From positions 62,001-126,000 of the forward strand of contig CACBXW010000004.1 of assembly GCA_902543295.1 (NCBI GenBank): a DNA stretch of 64,000 bases. The letters run 5' to 3'. Under the pieces are notes generated by a model, which saw only the letters and a list, made by a program, of their open reading frames with translations, did not search any database and was not told the DNA's origin. Shown piece by piece: positions 33,643 to 41,838 of the stretch. Source of the stretch: an uncultured Pelagibacteraceae bacterium. GTDB lineage: Bacteria > Pseudomonadota > Alphaproteobacteria > Pelagibacterales > Pelagibacteraceae. Numbering within the stretch: the stretch's first letter is position 1; every line of letters starts with the position of its first letter. Made by a program: the position numbers and the translations under genes.

Positions 33643-34205
33643 TTTATATAATTGATCACCAGGATTCATTCACTTGGAATGTCGTTCATCAATTCTCTCA
33701 GTTTGATAAAGTTTATTGTTCAAATTATTTTGAAATAAATAAAAGTTTATTAAATAAATCTAATACAATTGTATTATCTCCTGGACCCGGTTCACCCAAA
33801 GATTATCCAAATACTTCAAAAATTTATAATAAATTTAAAGGAAGAAAAAAAATCATAGGAATTTGCTTAGGGTATCAGCAAATATTACATTGTGAAAATG
33901 CCAAAATTATTCAACAAAGAAGAATATTCCATGGTTATCAATCTGAAGTTAAAGTTGTTTCGAATAAATCCATCTTTAGAAAGAATTCCAAATTTAAAGT
34001 CGGAAGATATCATTCACTTAAGCTTCAAGAGCCATTTACCAAAGAAAATTTTGATATTACCATGAGATGCGCTAAAACTAATATTGCTATGGCTTTTGAA
34101 AACAAAAGAGATGATGTATATGGTTTTCAATTTCATCCGGAATCTTTTTTAACAACAAATGGTAAAATTCTTATTAAAAAAATCTTACAGTCGAAAAGAT
34201 CTTAA
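33639..34205 (+). CDS. pabA: Aminodeoxychorismate synthase glutamine amidotransferase
   Basis: A 188-residue class I glutaminase. It has the nucleophile Cys in GICLGYQQ near 74-81, the oxyanion segment LSPGPGSPKDYP near 47-58, and the catalytic His-x-Glu in FQFHPESF near 165-172. It passes ammonia to PabB. It overlaps pabB at its start and pabC by 47 bp at its end. The motif set also fits TrpG, but the PabB/PabC partners point to folate synthesis. Confidence 0.88.
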   Translation: MIYIIDHQDSFTWNVVHQFSQFDKVYCSNYFEINKSLLNKSNTIVLSPGPGSPKDYPNTSKIYNKFKGRKKIIGICLGYQQILHCENAKIIQQRRIFHGYQSEVKVVSNKSIFRKNSKFKVGRYHSLKLQEPFTKENFDITMRCAKTNIAMAFENKRDDVYGFQFHPESFLTTNGKILIKKILQSKRS

Positions 34206-34935
34206 AGAAAAAGATTTTAAAGATCTATGGAATGCCCATGGGGTATTTACAACTATGTGGATCTATGGGAAACCTCAAAAGATTTTATTTTTTAAAGAAC
34301 ACATAACAAATCTCATTAAGTCTACTAAAAATTACAAAATTTATGATCGAAATTTAAAAAGAAATATATTTAAATTAATTAAATCTAATTTAAATAAACA
34401 AAAAAATTATAATCATTTATTGAGAATTGCAGTAACCAAAAGTTTAATTTCTATATCTTTGAGAGATAAATTAAAAATTAAAAAAAATCTTCAGTTAAAG
34501 TTAGTTAATTACAATAGAATTAATCCTGAGCATAAAAATCTGAAGTATAAATTTATTTTAAAAAATTTATCTAAAATGGATAATACTAAATCTGATATTG
34601 CTCTTTGCTCAAATGGAAAAATTCTAGAAACAGGAACTTCAAATATTATTTTTATAAAAGATAATAAATATTATTCACCTATCAGAAAATTTTATCGAGG
34701 TGTTAATCTAAAGTTTTTTGAAAAGCAATTTAAGATAAAAAAAACTAATATTAATATAAATAAATTAAATCAATACGAGGAGATACTTCTAATCGGATCT
34801 GGAAAGGGAGTTTCCACAGTTTCATCCATAAAAGAGAAAAACTGGAATAGAAAAAAATATAAATCCTATGAAACTTTTGTAAGTAAATATCAAACTCAAA
34901 TACTAAAACAAAAAAAATTGAGTAATTATTTATGA
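34159..34935 (+). CDS. pabC: Aminodeoxychorismate lyase (class IV aminotransferase fold)
   Basis: A 258-residue fold-type-IV PLP enzyme, diverged. The AHGVFTTMWIYGKPQKI segment near 26-42 aligns with the DGVFET region, and the Gly-rich LCSNGKILETGTSNIIFIKDN near 148-168 with the ETSxSNIF cofactor loop. GKGVSTVSSI near 215-224 matches the C-terminal phosphate site. It would release 4-aminobenzoate and pyruvate. The ATG at 34159 overlaps pabA by 47 bp; no better start is visible. Its stop overlaps the HIT gene start. Confidence 0.78.
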   Translation: MVKFLLKKSYSRKDLKEKDFKDLWNAHGVFTTMWIYGKPQKILFFKEHITNLIKSTKNYKIYDRNLKRNIFKLIKSNLNKQKNYNHLLRIAVTKSLISISLRDKLKIKKNLQLKLVNYNRINPEHKNLKYKFILKNLSKMDNTKSDIALCSNGKILETGTSNIIFIKDNKYYSPIRKFYRGVNLKFFEKQFKIKKTNININKLNQYEEILLIGSGKGVSTVSSIKEKNWNRKKYKSYETFVSKYQTQILKQKKLSNYL

Positions 34936-35330
34936 AAAATCCAAATAACCCTTGCATATTCTGTTTTACAAAGAAAAAGGAATATCTTTTTGAAAATGAA
35001 CTAGCTTATGCAACTACTGACACTTACCCCGTATCAAAATTTCATTCACTTATAATTCCAAAGAGGTGTGTTAAAAATTATTTTGATCTAACCTCAAAAG
35101 AAATCTTAGCGTGCGATAGATTAATAAAGAAACTAAAAAAAAAAATTGAAATGAACGATAAATCTGTAAAAGGTTTTAATATTGGTACCAATTCAGGCAA
35201 GGTTGCTGGACAATCTATAAATCATTGCCATATTCATCTGATTCCAAGACGAAAAAATGATGTTAAAAATCCCCAAGGTGGTGTTCGAGCTGTAATCTCT
35301 GCTAAACAGCATTATGTAAGGAAAAAGTAA
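34932..35330 (+). CDS. HIT family nucleotide-binding protein
   Basis: A 132-residue HIT protein with the catalytic His-x-His-x-His at 98-102 in NHCHIHLIPRR and an N-terminal C8-x-x-C11 zinc-type motif. HIT hydrolases cleave AMP from nucleotide conjugates. The start overlaps the pabC stop (ATGA), so it is the last gene of the metC-MFS-pab cluster. Substrate is unknown; the link to folate genes may be no more than operon packing. Confidence 0.88.
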   Translation: MKNPNNPCIFCFTKKKEYLFENELAYATTDTYPVSKFHSLIIPKRCVKNYFDLTSKEILACDRLIKKLKKKIEMNDKSVKGFNIGTNSGKVAGQSINHCHIHLIPRRKNDVKNPQGGVRAVISAKQHYVRKK

Positions 35331-35437
35331 CTTTTATTAACATTTTTTTTATTGAGATGAGATTATTAGTCAGTTGAACTAATATTTTATATAGATTATG
35401 AGCTTAGATTAGTATTATATTTAGCGGAGATAATAAT

Positions 35438-36232
35438 ATGTTCACAACAAATCCATTTGCTGTCCTTTCTTCAACAGTTCCTTCAATTGCTTTGCAAGCA
35501 TTTGTTTTGTTGATGTTAGCATTAGTTGTTATTGGAACACTGATGGATATTATTCATAAGAAAAATGTAAAATATTTTTTTAATAATGCTAAAAAAGCAA
35601 AAAAAGCAGCAAGTAGAGAATTAAGTCTTGGAGAGAAAACAGCGATAATATCAAAAACAGTAGTTCATGATATTGGAACTACATCTGAATTAGGTTTGGG
35701 TAAAAGAAGATTTGCGCATGTATTAGGTATGTATGGAACAATATTATTTTGGATCGGTTCAGGCGTTATGATATTTGGATATTCTTCTCCTAATGCTGTA
35801 ACTCCATCTATATGGCCAATCATTTGGCATACTGGTGCAATTTTAACTTGCCTTGGAGCATATTGGTTTTGGTTTTTTTTAAGAGTAGATGTATCTGCTG
35901 AAGCTCACTCAGTTTTTAGAATCATAAAAGCAGATTTATTTGTTTTAGCTTTAGTATTATCTTCTACGTTTGGTTTAGCTTGGTCGTATTTCCAATATTC
36001 AGGATCTAATGGTTTAAGTATTTTATTTTTAATTTTGTTTGCGGTTGCTAATATAGTTTTATTTGGAGGAGTTTACTGGTCTAAATTTGCACATATGTTC
36101 TACAAACCAGGTGCTGCAATCCAAAAAAATTTAGCAGAAGCAGATGGATCTAGAGATAATTTACCACCACCTGCAGACGCTCCAGAACAATTTGGACTTG
36201 GAATTAAACGTGAGGCACCAAAGCACTATTAA
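35438..36232 (+). CDS. aprM: APS reductase-associated membrane protein AprM
   Basis: A 264-residue membrane protein with about five helices and several His in or near helices (KRRFAHVLGMYG, PIIWHTGAILTCLGAYW, SKFAHMFYKPGAA), suited to bind haem b. It resembles the QmoC membrane half. It stands 39 bp before aprB, the order aprM-aprB-aprA known from SAR11 and some sulfur oxidisers lacking Qmo. It is thought to link the soluble APS reductase to the quinone pool, taking electrons from sulfite oxidation. Its direct biochemical role is unproven. Confidence 0.85.
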   Translation: MFTTNPFAVLSSTVPSIALQAFVLLMLALVVIGTLMDIIHKKNVKYFFNNAKKAKKAASRELSLGEKTAIISKTVVHDIGTTSELGLGKRRFAHVLGMYGTILFWIGSGVMIFGYSSPNAVTPSIWPIIWHTGAILTCLGAYWFWFFLRVDVSAEAHSVFRIIKADLFVLALVLSSTFGLAWSYFQYSGSNGLSILFLILFAVANIVLFGGVYWSKFAHMFYKPGAAIQKNLAEADGSRDNLPPPADAPEQFGLGIKREAPKHY

Positions 36233-36271
36233 TATGATTGATAAAATTTTAAAGAAAGGTAATAAATAGAT

Positions 36272-36742
36272 ATGTCAACTTTTGTATACATGACGAGATG
36301 TGATGGTTGTGGTCATTGCGTAGATATATGTCCATCAGATATCATGCACATAGACGAAACTATTAGAAGAGCAAAAAATATAGAACCAAATTTTTGCTGG
36401 GAATGCTACTCATGTGTAAAGGCATGTCCTAATCATGCTATTGATGTAAGAGGGTATGCTGACTTTGCTCCAATGGGTCATAGTGTTAGAGTTAGAAGAG
36501 AAGAAGAAAAAGGAACTATTTCTTGGAGAATTAAATTTAGAAACGGTACAGAGAAGAATTTTGTATCACCAATAACAACAAAACCTTGGGGAAAATTCAT
36601 ACCAAAATTAGCTGAAGCTGATACTCCAAATCAAGGAGAGATTAATTCTCAAATTTTATATAATGAGCCACATGGTTTAAATACTGAAAAAGATTTACCA
36701 ACTTTAGATAAGAATTCATTTAAGCAAGGCGTTTATTATTAA
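36272..36742 (+). CDS. aprB: Adenylylsulfate reductase beta subunit
   Basis: A 156-residue ferredoxin-like subunit with two [4Fe-4S] motifs: Cys10, 13, 16, 20 and Cys42, 45, 48, 52. The C-terminal ~100 residues, with WGKFIPKLAEAD and LNTEKDLPTLDKNSF, form the tail that wraps round AprA. It carries electrons between the AprA flavin and the membrane partner. It overlaps aprA by one base (TAATG). In this aerobic-type genome the enzyme probably runs toward APS formation from sulfite and AMP. Confidence 0.95.
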   Translation: MSTFVYMTRCDGCGHCVDICPSDIMHIDETIRRAKNIEPNFCWECYSCVKACPNHAIDVRGYADFAPMGHSVRVRREEEKGTISWRIKFRNGTEKNFVSPITTKPWGKFIPKLAEADTPNQGEINSQILYNEPHGLNTEKDLPTLDKNSFKQGVYY

Positions 36743-38601
36743 TGGCTAAGCACAAAACTATCATTGAAGAGTGTGATGTATTAGTTGTCGGTGGAGGTAT
36801 GGCTGGAACAGGTGCTACCTTTGAGGCAAGACACTGGGGAAGAGATTTAAAAATAATCTGTGTAGAAAAAGCAAATATAGATAGAAGTGGTGCCGTTGCA
36901 CAAGGTCTTTACGCTATCAACTGTTATATGGGAATGCAGTGGGGTGAGAACATGCCAGAGGACCATGTACGGTACGCTAGAAATGATTTAATGGGTCTTG
37001 TTAGAGAAGATTTAGGTTATGACATGGCACGTCATGTAGACTCAACTGTTCACATGTTTGATGAATGGGGTCTTCCAATGATGAAAAATAAAGAAACTGG
37101 AAGATATCAAAGAGAAGGTAAGTGGCAAATAATGATACACGGCGAAAGTTACAAACCAATTGTAGCTGAGGCCGCAAAAAAATCTGCCGATAAAATTTAT
37201 AATAGAATAATGATTACCCATCTTTTAAAAGATGAAAAAAATCCAAACCGAATAGCTGGGGCAGTTGGTTTTAATGTTAGAACTGGAAATTTTCACGTAT
37301 TCAAATCAAGAACTGTAGTTGTTTCTGCTGGAGGAGCTTCGCACATATTTAAACCAAGAGCTGTTGGTGAAGGTATGGGTAGAACATGGTATGCACCTTG
37401 GAGCAATGGATCTGCTTATGCATTACCTATTCAAGCGGGTGCTAAAATGACTCAAATGGAAAATAGAATTGTACTATGTAGATTTAAAGATGGTTATGGT
37501 CCAGTTGGAGCATATTTCCTTCACTTAAAAACATATACTCAAAACGCTAATGGCGAAAACTACGAGAAGAAATGGTATGAAGCTACTAAAGAATTAGTAG
37601 GTGAATATATAGACCATCATCCAACACCAACTTGTTTAAGAAATCATGCATTTATTCAAGAAACAGCTGCGGGCGGTGGACCAATCCACATGGTTACAAA
37701 AGAAGCATTCCAAGATCCACACTTAGAAACAGTTGGATGGGAAAACTTCTTAGGAATGACAGTTGGACAAGCGGTTGTATGGGCGTCTCAAAATATTGAT
37801 CCAAAATACACAAATCCCGAATTAACAACTTCAGAACCATATGTAATGGGATCTCATGCTACATGTTCAGGAGCATGGGTTAGTGGACCAGAAGATATTG
37901 CACCTGATGAATATTTTTGGGGATATAACAGAATGATGACTATAGATGGATTATTTGGAGCAGGAGATGCAGTTGGTGGAAGTGCTCATAAGTTTTCATC
38001 TGGTTCATTCACAGAAGGAAGATTAGCGTCTAAAGCTGCTGTTAAATATATTCAAGATAAAAAGGCTGACGATATCGAAGTTTCTGATGCACAATTAGAG
38101 AAGCTTAAAGAAGAAATATTTAAACCAATTGAGAATTATACAGTGGGTAGAAATGAAATTACTGGAGGAACTGTTTCTCCAAGCTATATTTTACCAATAC
38201 AAGGGCTACAAAGACTACAAAAAATTATGGATGAATACTGTGGTGGATTAACAAATAATTACATGACAAACGATAATTTGCTTAAAAAAGGTTTAGAACA
38301 GCTACAATTACTTCAAGAAGACTTAGATCATGTGGGAGCTGAAGATTATCATCAATTGATGAGAGCATGGGAACTTAAGCATAGAGCTGTGACTTCAGAA
38401 TGTGTTGCTCATCATACTTTATTTAGAGAAGAAACGCGGTGGCCAGGTTACTATTATAGAGGTGATCATATGAAGCTTGATGATGAAAACTGGCACTGTT
38501 TAACTGTTTCTAGAAGAGATCCTGAAACTGGAAAATTTGAAATGGAGAAAAAGCCTGTTTATCATATAGTTGATGATAAAGAGAAGAAGCAAGCTTCCTA
38601 A
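36742..38601 (+). CDS. aprA: Adenylylsulfate reductase alpha subunit
   Basis: A 619-residue flavoprotein of usual length. The FAD dinucleotide motif VLVVGGGMAGTGATFEARHW is at about 12-31, RSGAVAQGLYAINCYMG near 48-64 and GGASHIFKPRAVGEGMGRTWY near 197-217. It forms the AprBA heterodimer in the cytoplasm, interconverting sulfite plus AMP and APS. Paired with SuyAB and Xsc downstream, both sulfite-releasing, it would detoxify sulfite and yield electrons. No sat gene is in the window to finish the path to sulfate. Confidence 0.96.
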   Translation: MAKHKTIIEECDVLVVGGGMAGTGATFEARHWGRDLKIICVEKANIDRSGAVAQGLYAINCYMGMQWGENMPEDHVRYARNDLMGLVREDLGYDMARHVDSTVHMFDEWGLPMMKNKETGRYQREGKWQIMIHGESYKPIVAEAAKKSADKIYNRIMITHLLKDEKNPNRIAGAVGFNVRTGNFHVFKSRTVVVSAGGASHIFKPRAVGEGMGRTWYAPWSNGSAYALPIQAGAKMTQMENRIVLCRFKDGYGPVGAYFLHLKTYTQNANGENYEKKWYEATKELVGEYIDHHPTPTCLRNHAFIQETAAGGGPIHMVTKEAFQDPHLETVGWENFLGMTVGQAVVWASQNIDPKYTNPELTTSEPYVMGSHATCSGAWVSGPEDIAPDEYFWGYNRMMTIDGLFGAGDAVGGSAHKFSSGSFTEGRLASKAAVKYIQDKKADDIEVSDAQLEKLKEEIFKPIENYTVGRNEITGGTVSPSYILPIQGLQRLQKIMDEYCGGLTNNYMTNDNLLKKGLEQLQLLQEDLDHVGAEDYHQLMRAWELKHRAVTSECVAHHTLFREETRWPGYYYRGDHMKLDDENWHCLTVSRRDPETGKFEMEKKPVYHIVDDKEKKQAS

Positions 38602-38610
38602 CCATTTTAG

Positions 38611-38961
38611 ATGAGTATTGTCGACAAATCAGACGAAGAAATCATTAAAATTGCTGATCCTATCTGGGATAACATGGTTAGATGTTCTAACATGAAAGAT
38701 TATGGTGGTTTTACCAGGGATTTATCATCACAAATGCTTTACGGGGCCAACGAAGTAGAGCTTGGCAAGCAATGGGCAAGCAACAAGCTAATCTCAAGCC
38801 TTAAAGAAGGGTGTAAGGCTATAGGCTGTTTAAGAAGAGGCTTGTACGTGACTGTTATCTATAAACAAAACAGTACAGAGATACCTGGAGACTTTTTAGG
38901 TCGACTGGTACTTGGAGAAGAGGGAGATGAGGTCAAAGTCTTCGGGGCAACTATTTTTTAA
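38611..38961 (+). CDS. Unrecognised 116-residue protein behind aprA
   Basis: A soluble, compact protein lying 9 bp after aprA, so very probably in the apr operon. Visible features are Cys near 24 (MVRCSNMKDYGG), Cys near 72 and 77 (KEGCKAIGCLRRGLYVT) and a C-terminal GRLVLGEEGDEVKVFGATIF. There is no signal peptide or membrane helix. The DNA is clearly less AT-rich than its neighbours (28 of 60 bases G or C at 38761-38820). No family is recognised. Position suggests a role with APS reductase, such as assembly or sulfite handling. Confidence 0.8.
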   Translation: MSIVDKSDEEIIKIADPIWDNMVRCSNMKDYGGFTRDLSSQMLYGANEVELGKQWASNKLISSLKEGCKAIGCLRRGLYVTVIYKQNSTEIPGDFLGRLVLGEEGDEVKVFGATIF

Positions 38962-39012
38962 ATTTAATTAAATATTATTTGCATTTAATAAAACTTGTGG
39001 TATTTCGCGGGT

Positions 39013-39159
39013 ATGCTTCAAGTTTTTAACCAAAATATTAAAAAAATCCCATTATTAGTTTCTAATCAACTTTCAAAAATAATTAAATCTTTTCTATATC
39101 TTTTTATATTTTTTACTTGGGCAATTATAATCCTAGGAACATTTCAAAATTTTATTTAA
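39013..39159 (+). CDS. Putative single-span membrane micro-protein
   Basis: Within the 249-bp gap before the TauE-like gene, ATG 39013 opens 48 residues: a polar N-terminal part (QVFNQNIKK) and one hydrophobic helix (about 28-47). There is no clear ribosome binding site. It might be a real micro-protein or a chance frame in AT-rich DNA. The remaining sequence of the gap shows nothing else certain. Confidence 0.35.
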   Translation: MLQVFNQNIKKIPLLVSNQLSKIIKSFLYLFIFFTWAIIILGTFQNFI

Positions 39160-39210
39160 TTTATTCTTATAATCATTGACTTTAGATTATGAGAGGAATA
39201 GTTAGATTAT

Positions 39211-40296
39211 ATGGAATATTTTCTTCCAATAGCTCAAGTCGAAATTAACATACTCTTTATATTTGGTTTAAGTTTAGCAGTTGGTATTCTTTCAGGATTA
39301 TTTGGTGTAGGCGGAGGATTTTTAATGACACCATTTTTAATATTTTTAGGTATTCCACCTGCTTATGCAGTTCCAAATGAAGCAAGTAATATTTTAGGTA
39401 CATCAGTATCCGGTTCAACCACTCATTATTTAAAAGGCACATTAGATTATAAAATGGGATTGATGATTGTAGTGGGAGGAACTATTGGAACCTTACTAGG
39501 GATCTTAACTTTTTCCTATTTTCAAGATATTGGAAAAATAAACATCGTTATCTCTTTAGCCTACATGTATATCTTAGCTATACTTGGAACTTTAATGCTT
39601 ATTCAAGGAGTATCAGAAATTGATAAGGCTAGAAAAAAAATTGTTGTTAGAAAAAAATTACATACTCATTATTGGATACATGGTCTTCCTTTTAGAATGC
39701 GTTTTAAAAAATCAAAAGTTTATGAAAGTGCATTTACTCCAATTATTATTGGTTTAATTGTTGGGTATATTGCAGCAATTATGGGAGTAGGAGGGGCATT
39801 TATTTTAGTTCCTGCAATGATTTATATTATTGGAATGCCTACTAAATTAATTCCTGGTACATCTTTGTTTGTTACAATATTTGTTAGTGCAATCGTAACA
39901 GTTCTGCATGCCTTTAATTATGGAACAATTGATCTTGTTTTAGTTTTTGTACTAATACTTGGCTCAATTATTGGCGTTCAGTTTGGTCAAAAAATTGGAG
40001 AAAAAGTTGATAGCTCAGAATTTAAAACAATCTTAGCAGTACTTTTATTATTAGTTGGAATTGCAATTGCTTATGACACTTTTATTAAAGAAGATGTAAT
40101 CGTTGAAACAGTTGCAAATGGAACTAAAAACCTTGGAAACATTGCACAGTTTATTTTAGACTATTCTAAAGACCTTCCAGTTTTTTATGGACTTACATCA
40201 GTTGTATTAGCAGTAGTTCTTGGAATTGGAGCTGCAGTTTTAAGAAATTATATTTCAAAGTGGAATAAAGCAAGAGAAGCTAAGCTTAAAGCTTAA
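39211..40296 (+). CDS. TauE/SafE family sulfite/sulfonate exporter (long form)
   Basis: A 361-residue protein with about nine helices. The two duplicated motifs are [20 protein letters not shown] near 30-49 and [20 protein letters not shown] near 188-207. It is longer than the other family member in the window because of a cytoplasmic middle loop (~130-165) and a C-terminal helix after 310. It overlaps the convergent suyB by 4 bp and lies beside aprA, suyAB and xsc. Sulfite export, as proposed for TauE/SafE, is the likely role. Confidence 0.87.
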   Translation: MEYFLPIAQVEINILFIFGLSLAVGILSGLFGVGGGFLMTPFLIFLGIPPAYAVPNEASNILGTSVSGSTTHYLKGTLDYKMGLMIVVGGTIGTLLGILTFSYFQDIGKINIVISLAYMYILAILGTLMLIQGVSEIDKARKKIVVRKKLHTHYWIHGLPFRMRFKKSKVYESAFTPIIIGLIVGYIAAIMGVGGAFILVPAMIYIIGMPTKLIPGTSLFVTIFVSAIVTVLHAFNYGTIDLVLVFVLILGSIIGVQFGQKIGEKVDSSEFKTILAVLLLLVGIAIAYDTFIKEDVIVETVANGTKNLGNIAQFILDYSKDLPVFYGLTSVVLAVVLGIGAAVLRNYISKWNKAREAKLKA

Positions 40297-41459
40297 GCAC
40301 TTCTGTATAATTTAGTCATAACAAATTCTCTATGACCTAGCGCTTCAGCACAAGTTAATCTTCCGTTTGCAACTCTTATCGTTGCTTTAATTAATTCATC
40401 ACCAGCTTCATCTAAATTCATTTCTCTTGATAAAATTTTAGAAACATCAACATCAATATGCTCACTCATAGTTCTAGCAGTCAAAGGATTAGCAGTTAGT
40501 TTTACTACTGGTTCAATTGGGTTTCCAATTATATTTCCTTGCCCAGTTGGAAATAGGTGAAGATTAAATCCTCCTGCAGCTTGTAAAGTAACACATTCAG
40601 CAGCAGCTGATGAGGTATCCATAAAGTATAAGCCTGGACCTTTAGTTGGTTCCTCTGCTGGTTCTAGTACATCAATAAATTTACATCCCCCAATTTTTTG
40701 AAAGTTTCCAAATGCTTTTTCTTCAATTGTGGTAAGCCCACCAGCTATGTTTCCTGCTGTTGGTTGACTTTCAGAAAGATCGTCTGTTGCTTCTTTTAAG
40801 ATGAAATCATTATAAGAACTCCACGTTTTTCTAAACTTTTCTTGAGCCTCAGGAGTTTTTCCTCTTTTTTCACAAACAGTTTCAGCACCCGTTAATTCAG
40901 ATGTTTCACCAAAACACAAATGAACACCTAAGGGCTCTAATTTATCCATTAAATTTCCAACTGTAGGATTTGATGCTAATCCTGATGTTGTATCAGACTC
41001 TCCACATTTAACAGATATCCATAAGTCGCTTATGGGACGTTCTTCTCTTTGTTTCTCTGATGCCCAAATTGAAAATTCTTGAGCTTTCTTTGAAACTCTT
41101 GCGATAGTGTCTATATCTCCTACACCTTCTATACTAAAACCTTCAACTGGTTTTCCAGTCGTTGCAATTGCATCAACAATTCTTTTTGTCCATTTAGGCT
41201 CAATACCAATTACTATAACTGCTGCAACATTTGGATTTTTTCCTGTTCCAATCATTGTTCTAAAATGAAGCTCTAAGTCTGCTCCAAATTGTAGTCTTCC
41301 ATAAGAATGCGGAAGGGCAATCGTACCTTTAATATTATTAGCTACAGCTTCAGCACAAGCATTTGAAATATCATCAACAGGTAAAATTATTACGTGATTT
41401 CTTGTACCTGTTCTTCCATCTTCTCTTTTATATCCTAAAAACGTTTTTGGAATTTCCAT
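40293..41459 (-). CDS. suyB: (R)-sulfolactate sulfo-lyase beta subunit
   Basis: A 388-residue protein of the UxaA/SuyB family. It begins with the family pattern [20 protein letters not shown] (about 9-28), with [11 protein letters not shown] near 49-59, [20 protein letters not shown] near 148-167, and the [20 protein letters not shown] block in the C-terminal third. Together with SuyA it splits sulfolactate into pyruvate and sulfite. The family also includes altronate dehydratase. The split two-gene form, with xsc divergent and aprA near, supports SuyB. Confidence 0.87.
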   Translation of the reverse strand: MEIPKTFLGYKREDGRTGTRNHVIILPVDDISNACAEAVANNIKGTIALPHSYGRLQFGADLELHFRTMIGTGKNPNVAAVIVIGIEPKWTKRIVDAIATTGKPVEGFSIEGVGDIDTIARVSKKAQEFSIWASEKQREERPISDLWISVKCGESDTTSGLASNPTVGNLMDKLEPLGVHLCFGETSELTGAETVCEKRGKTPEAQEKFRKTWSSYNDFILKEATDDLSESQPTAGNIAGGLTTIEEKAFGNFQKIGGCKFIDVLEPAEEPTKGPGLYFMDTSSAAAECVTLQAAGGFNLHLFPTGQGNIIGNPIEPVVKLTANPLTARTMSEHIDVDVSKILSREMNLDEAGDELIKATIRVANGRLTCAEALGHREFVMTKLYRSA

Positions 41460-41460
41460 A

Positions 41461-41748
41461 TTACCACTTTTTAGTTTTTACGTTGTGAACATGTACATGC
41501 TCACCTTTTTTAATTGATTTTACGACTTTGCCAATATCATGCCCGTACTTTAATATTGTATCTCCCTCATTAAGATCGGTCATAGCAATTTTATGACCCA
41601 AAGGTATTTCATCCATCGATTGAATTTTTACTGATTTATCATTTTCCATAATCCAGCAATCACAGTCTTGTTTAGGAGTAATTTTTTCAATAACCACAAC
41701 ACCTACATTGTCTTTTTCATCGTGGATTATAATATCTGTGCCGGCCAT
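41461..41748 (-). CDS. suyA: (R)-sulfolactate sulfo-lyase alpha subunit (SAF domain)
   Basis: A 95-residue SAF-domain protein corresponding to the N-terminal part of altronate dehydratase. It has [11 protein letters not shown] near 13-23, then [20 protein letters not shown] and [22 protein letters not shown]. The ATG at 41748 (MAGTDIII) is preferred; an in-frame TTG at 41781 would add 11 residues. The stop is 1 bp from the suyB start, so both subunits are made together. It is divergent from xsc. Confidence 0.87.
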   Translation of the reverse strand: MAGTDIIIHDEKDNVGVVVIEKITPKQDCDCWIMENDKSVKIQSMDEIPLGHKIAMTDLNEGDTILKYGHDIGKVVKSIKKGEHVHVHNVKTKKW

Positions 41749-41838
41749 TGTGACGATTTCTTTGTTTGAAATTCGATCCAATTTATATATGAATTGGGCA
41801 CTTTGACAATTAAAAAATAGAATTAAGAAGGATTAGAT

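Noticed and set aside
41749..41781. TTG at 41781 as the suyA start
   Set aside because: ATG at 41748 gives the usual short SuyA N-terminus; the extra 11 residues resemble no family feature.
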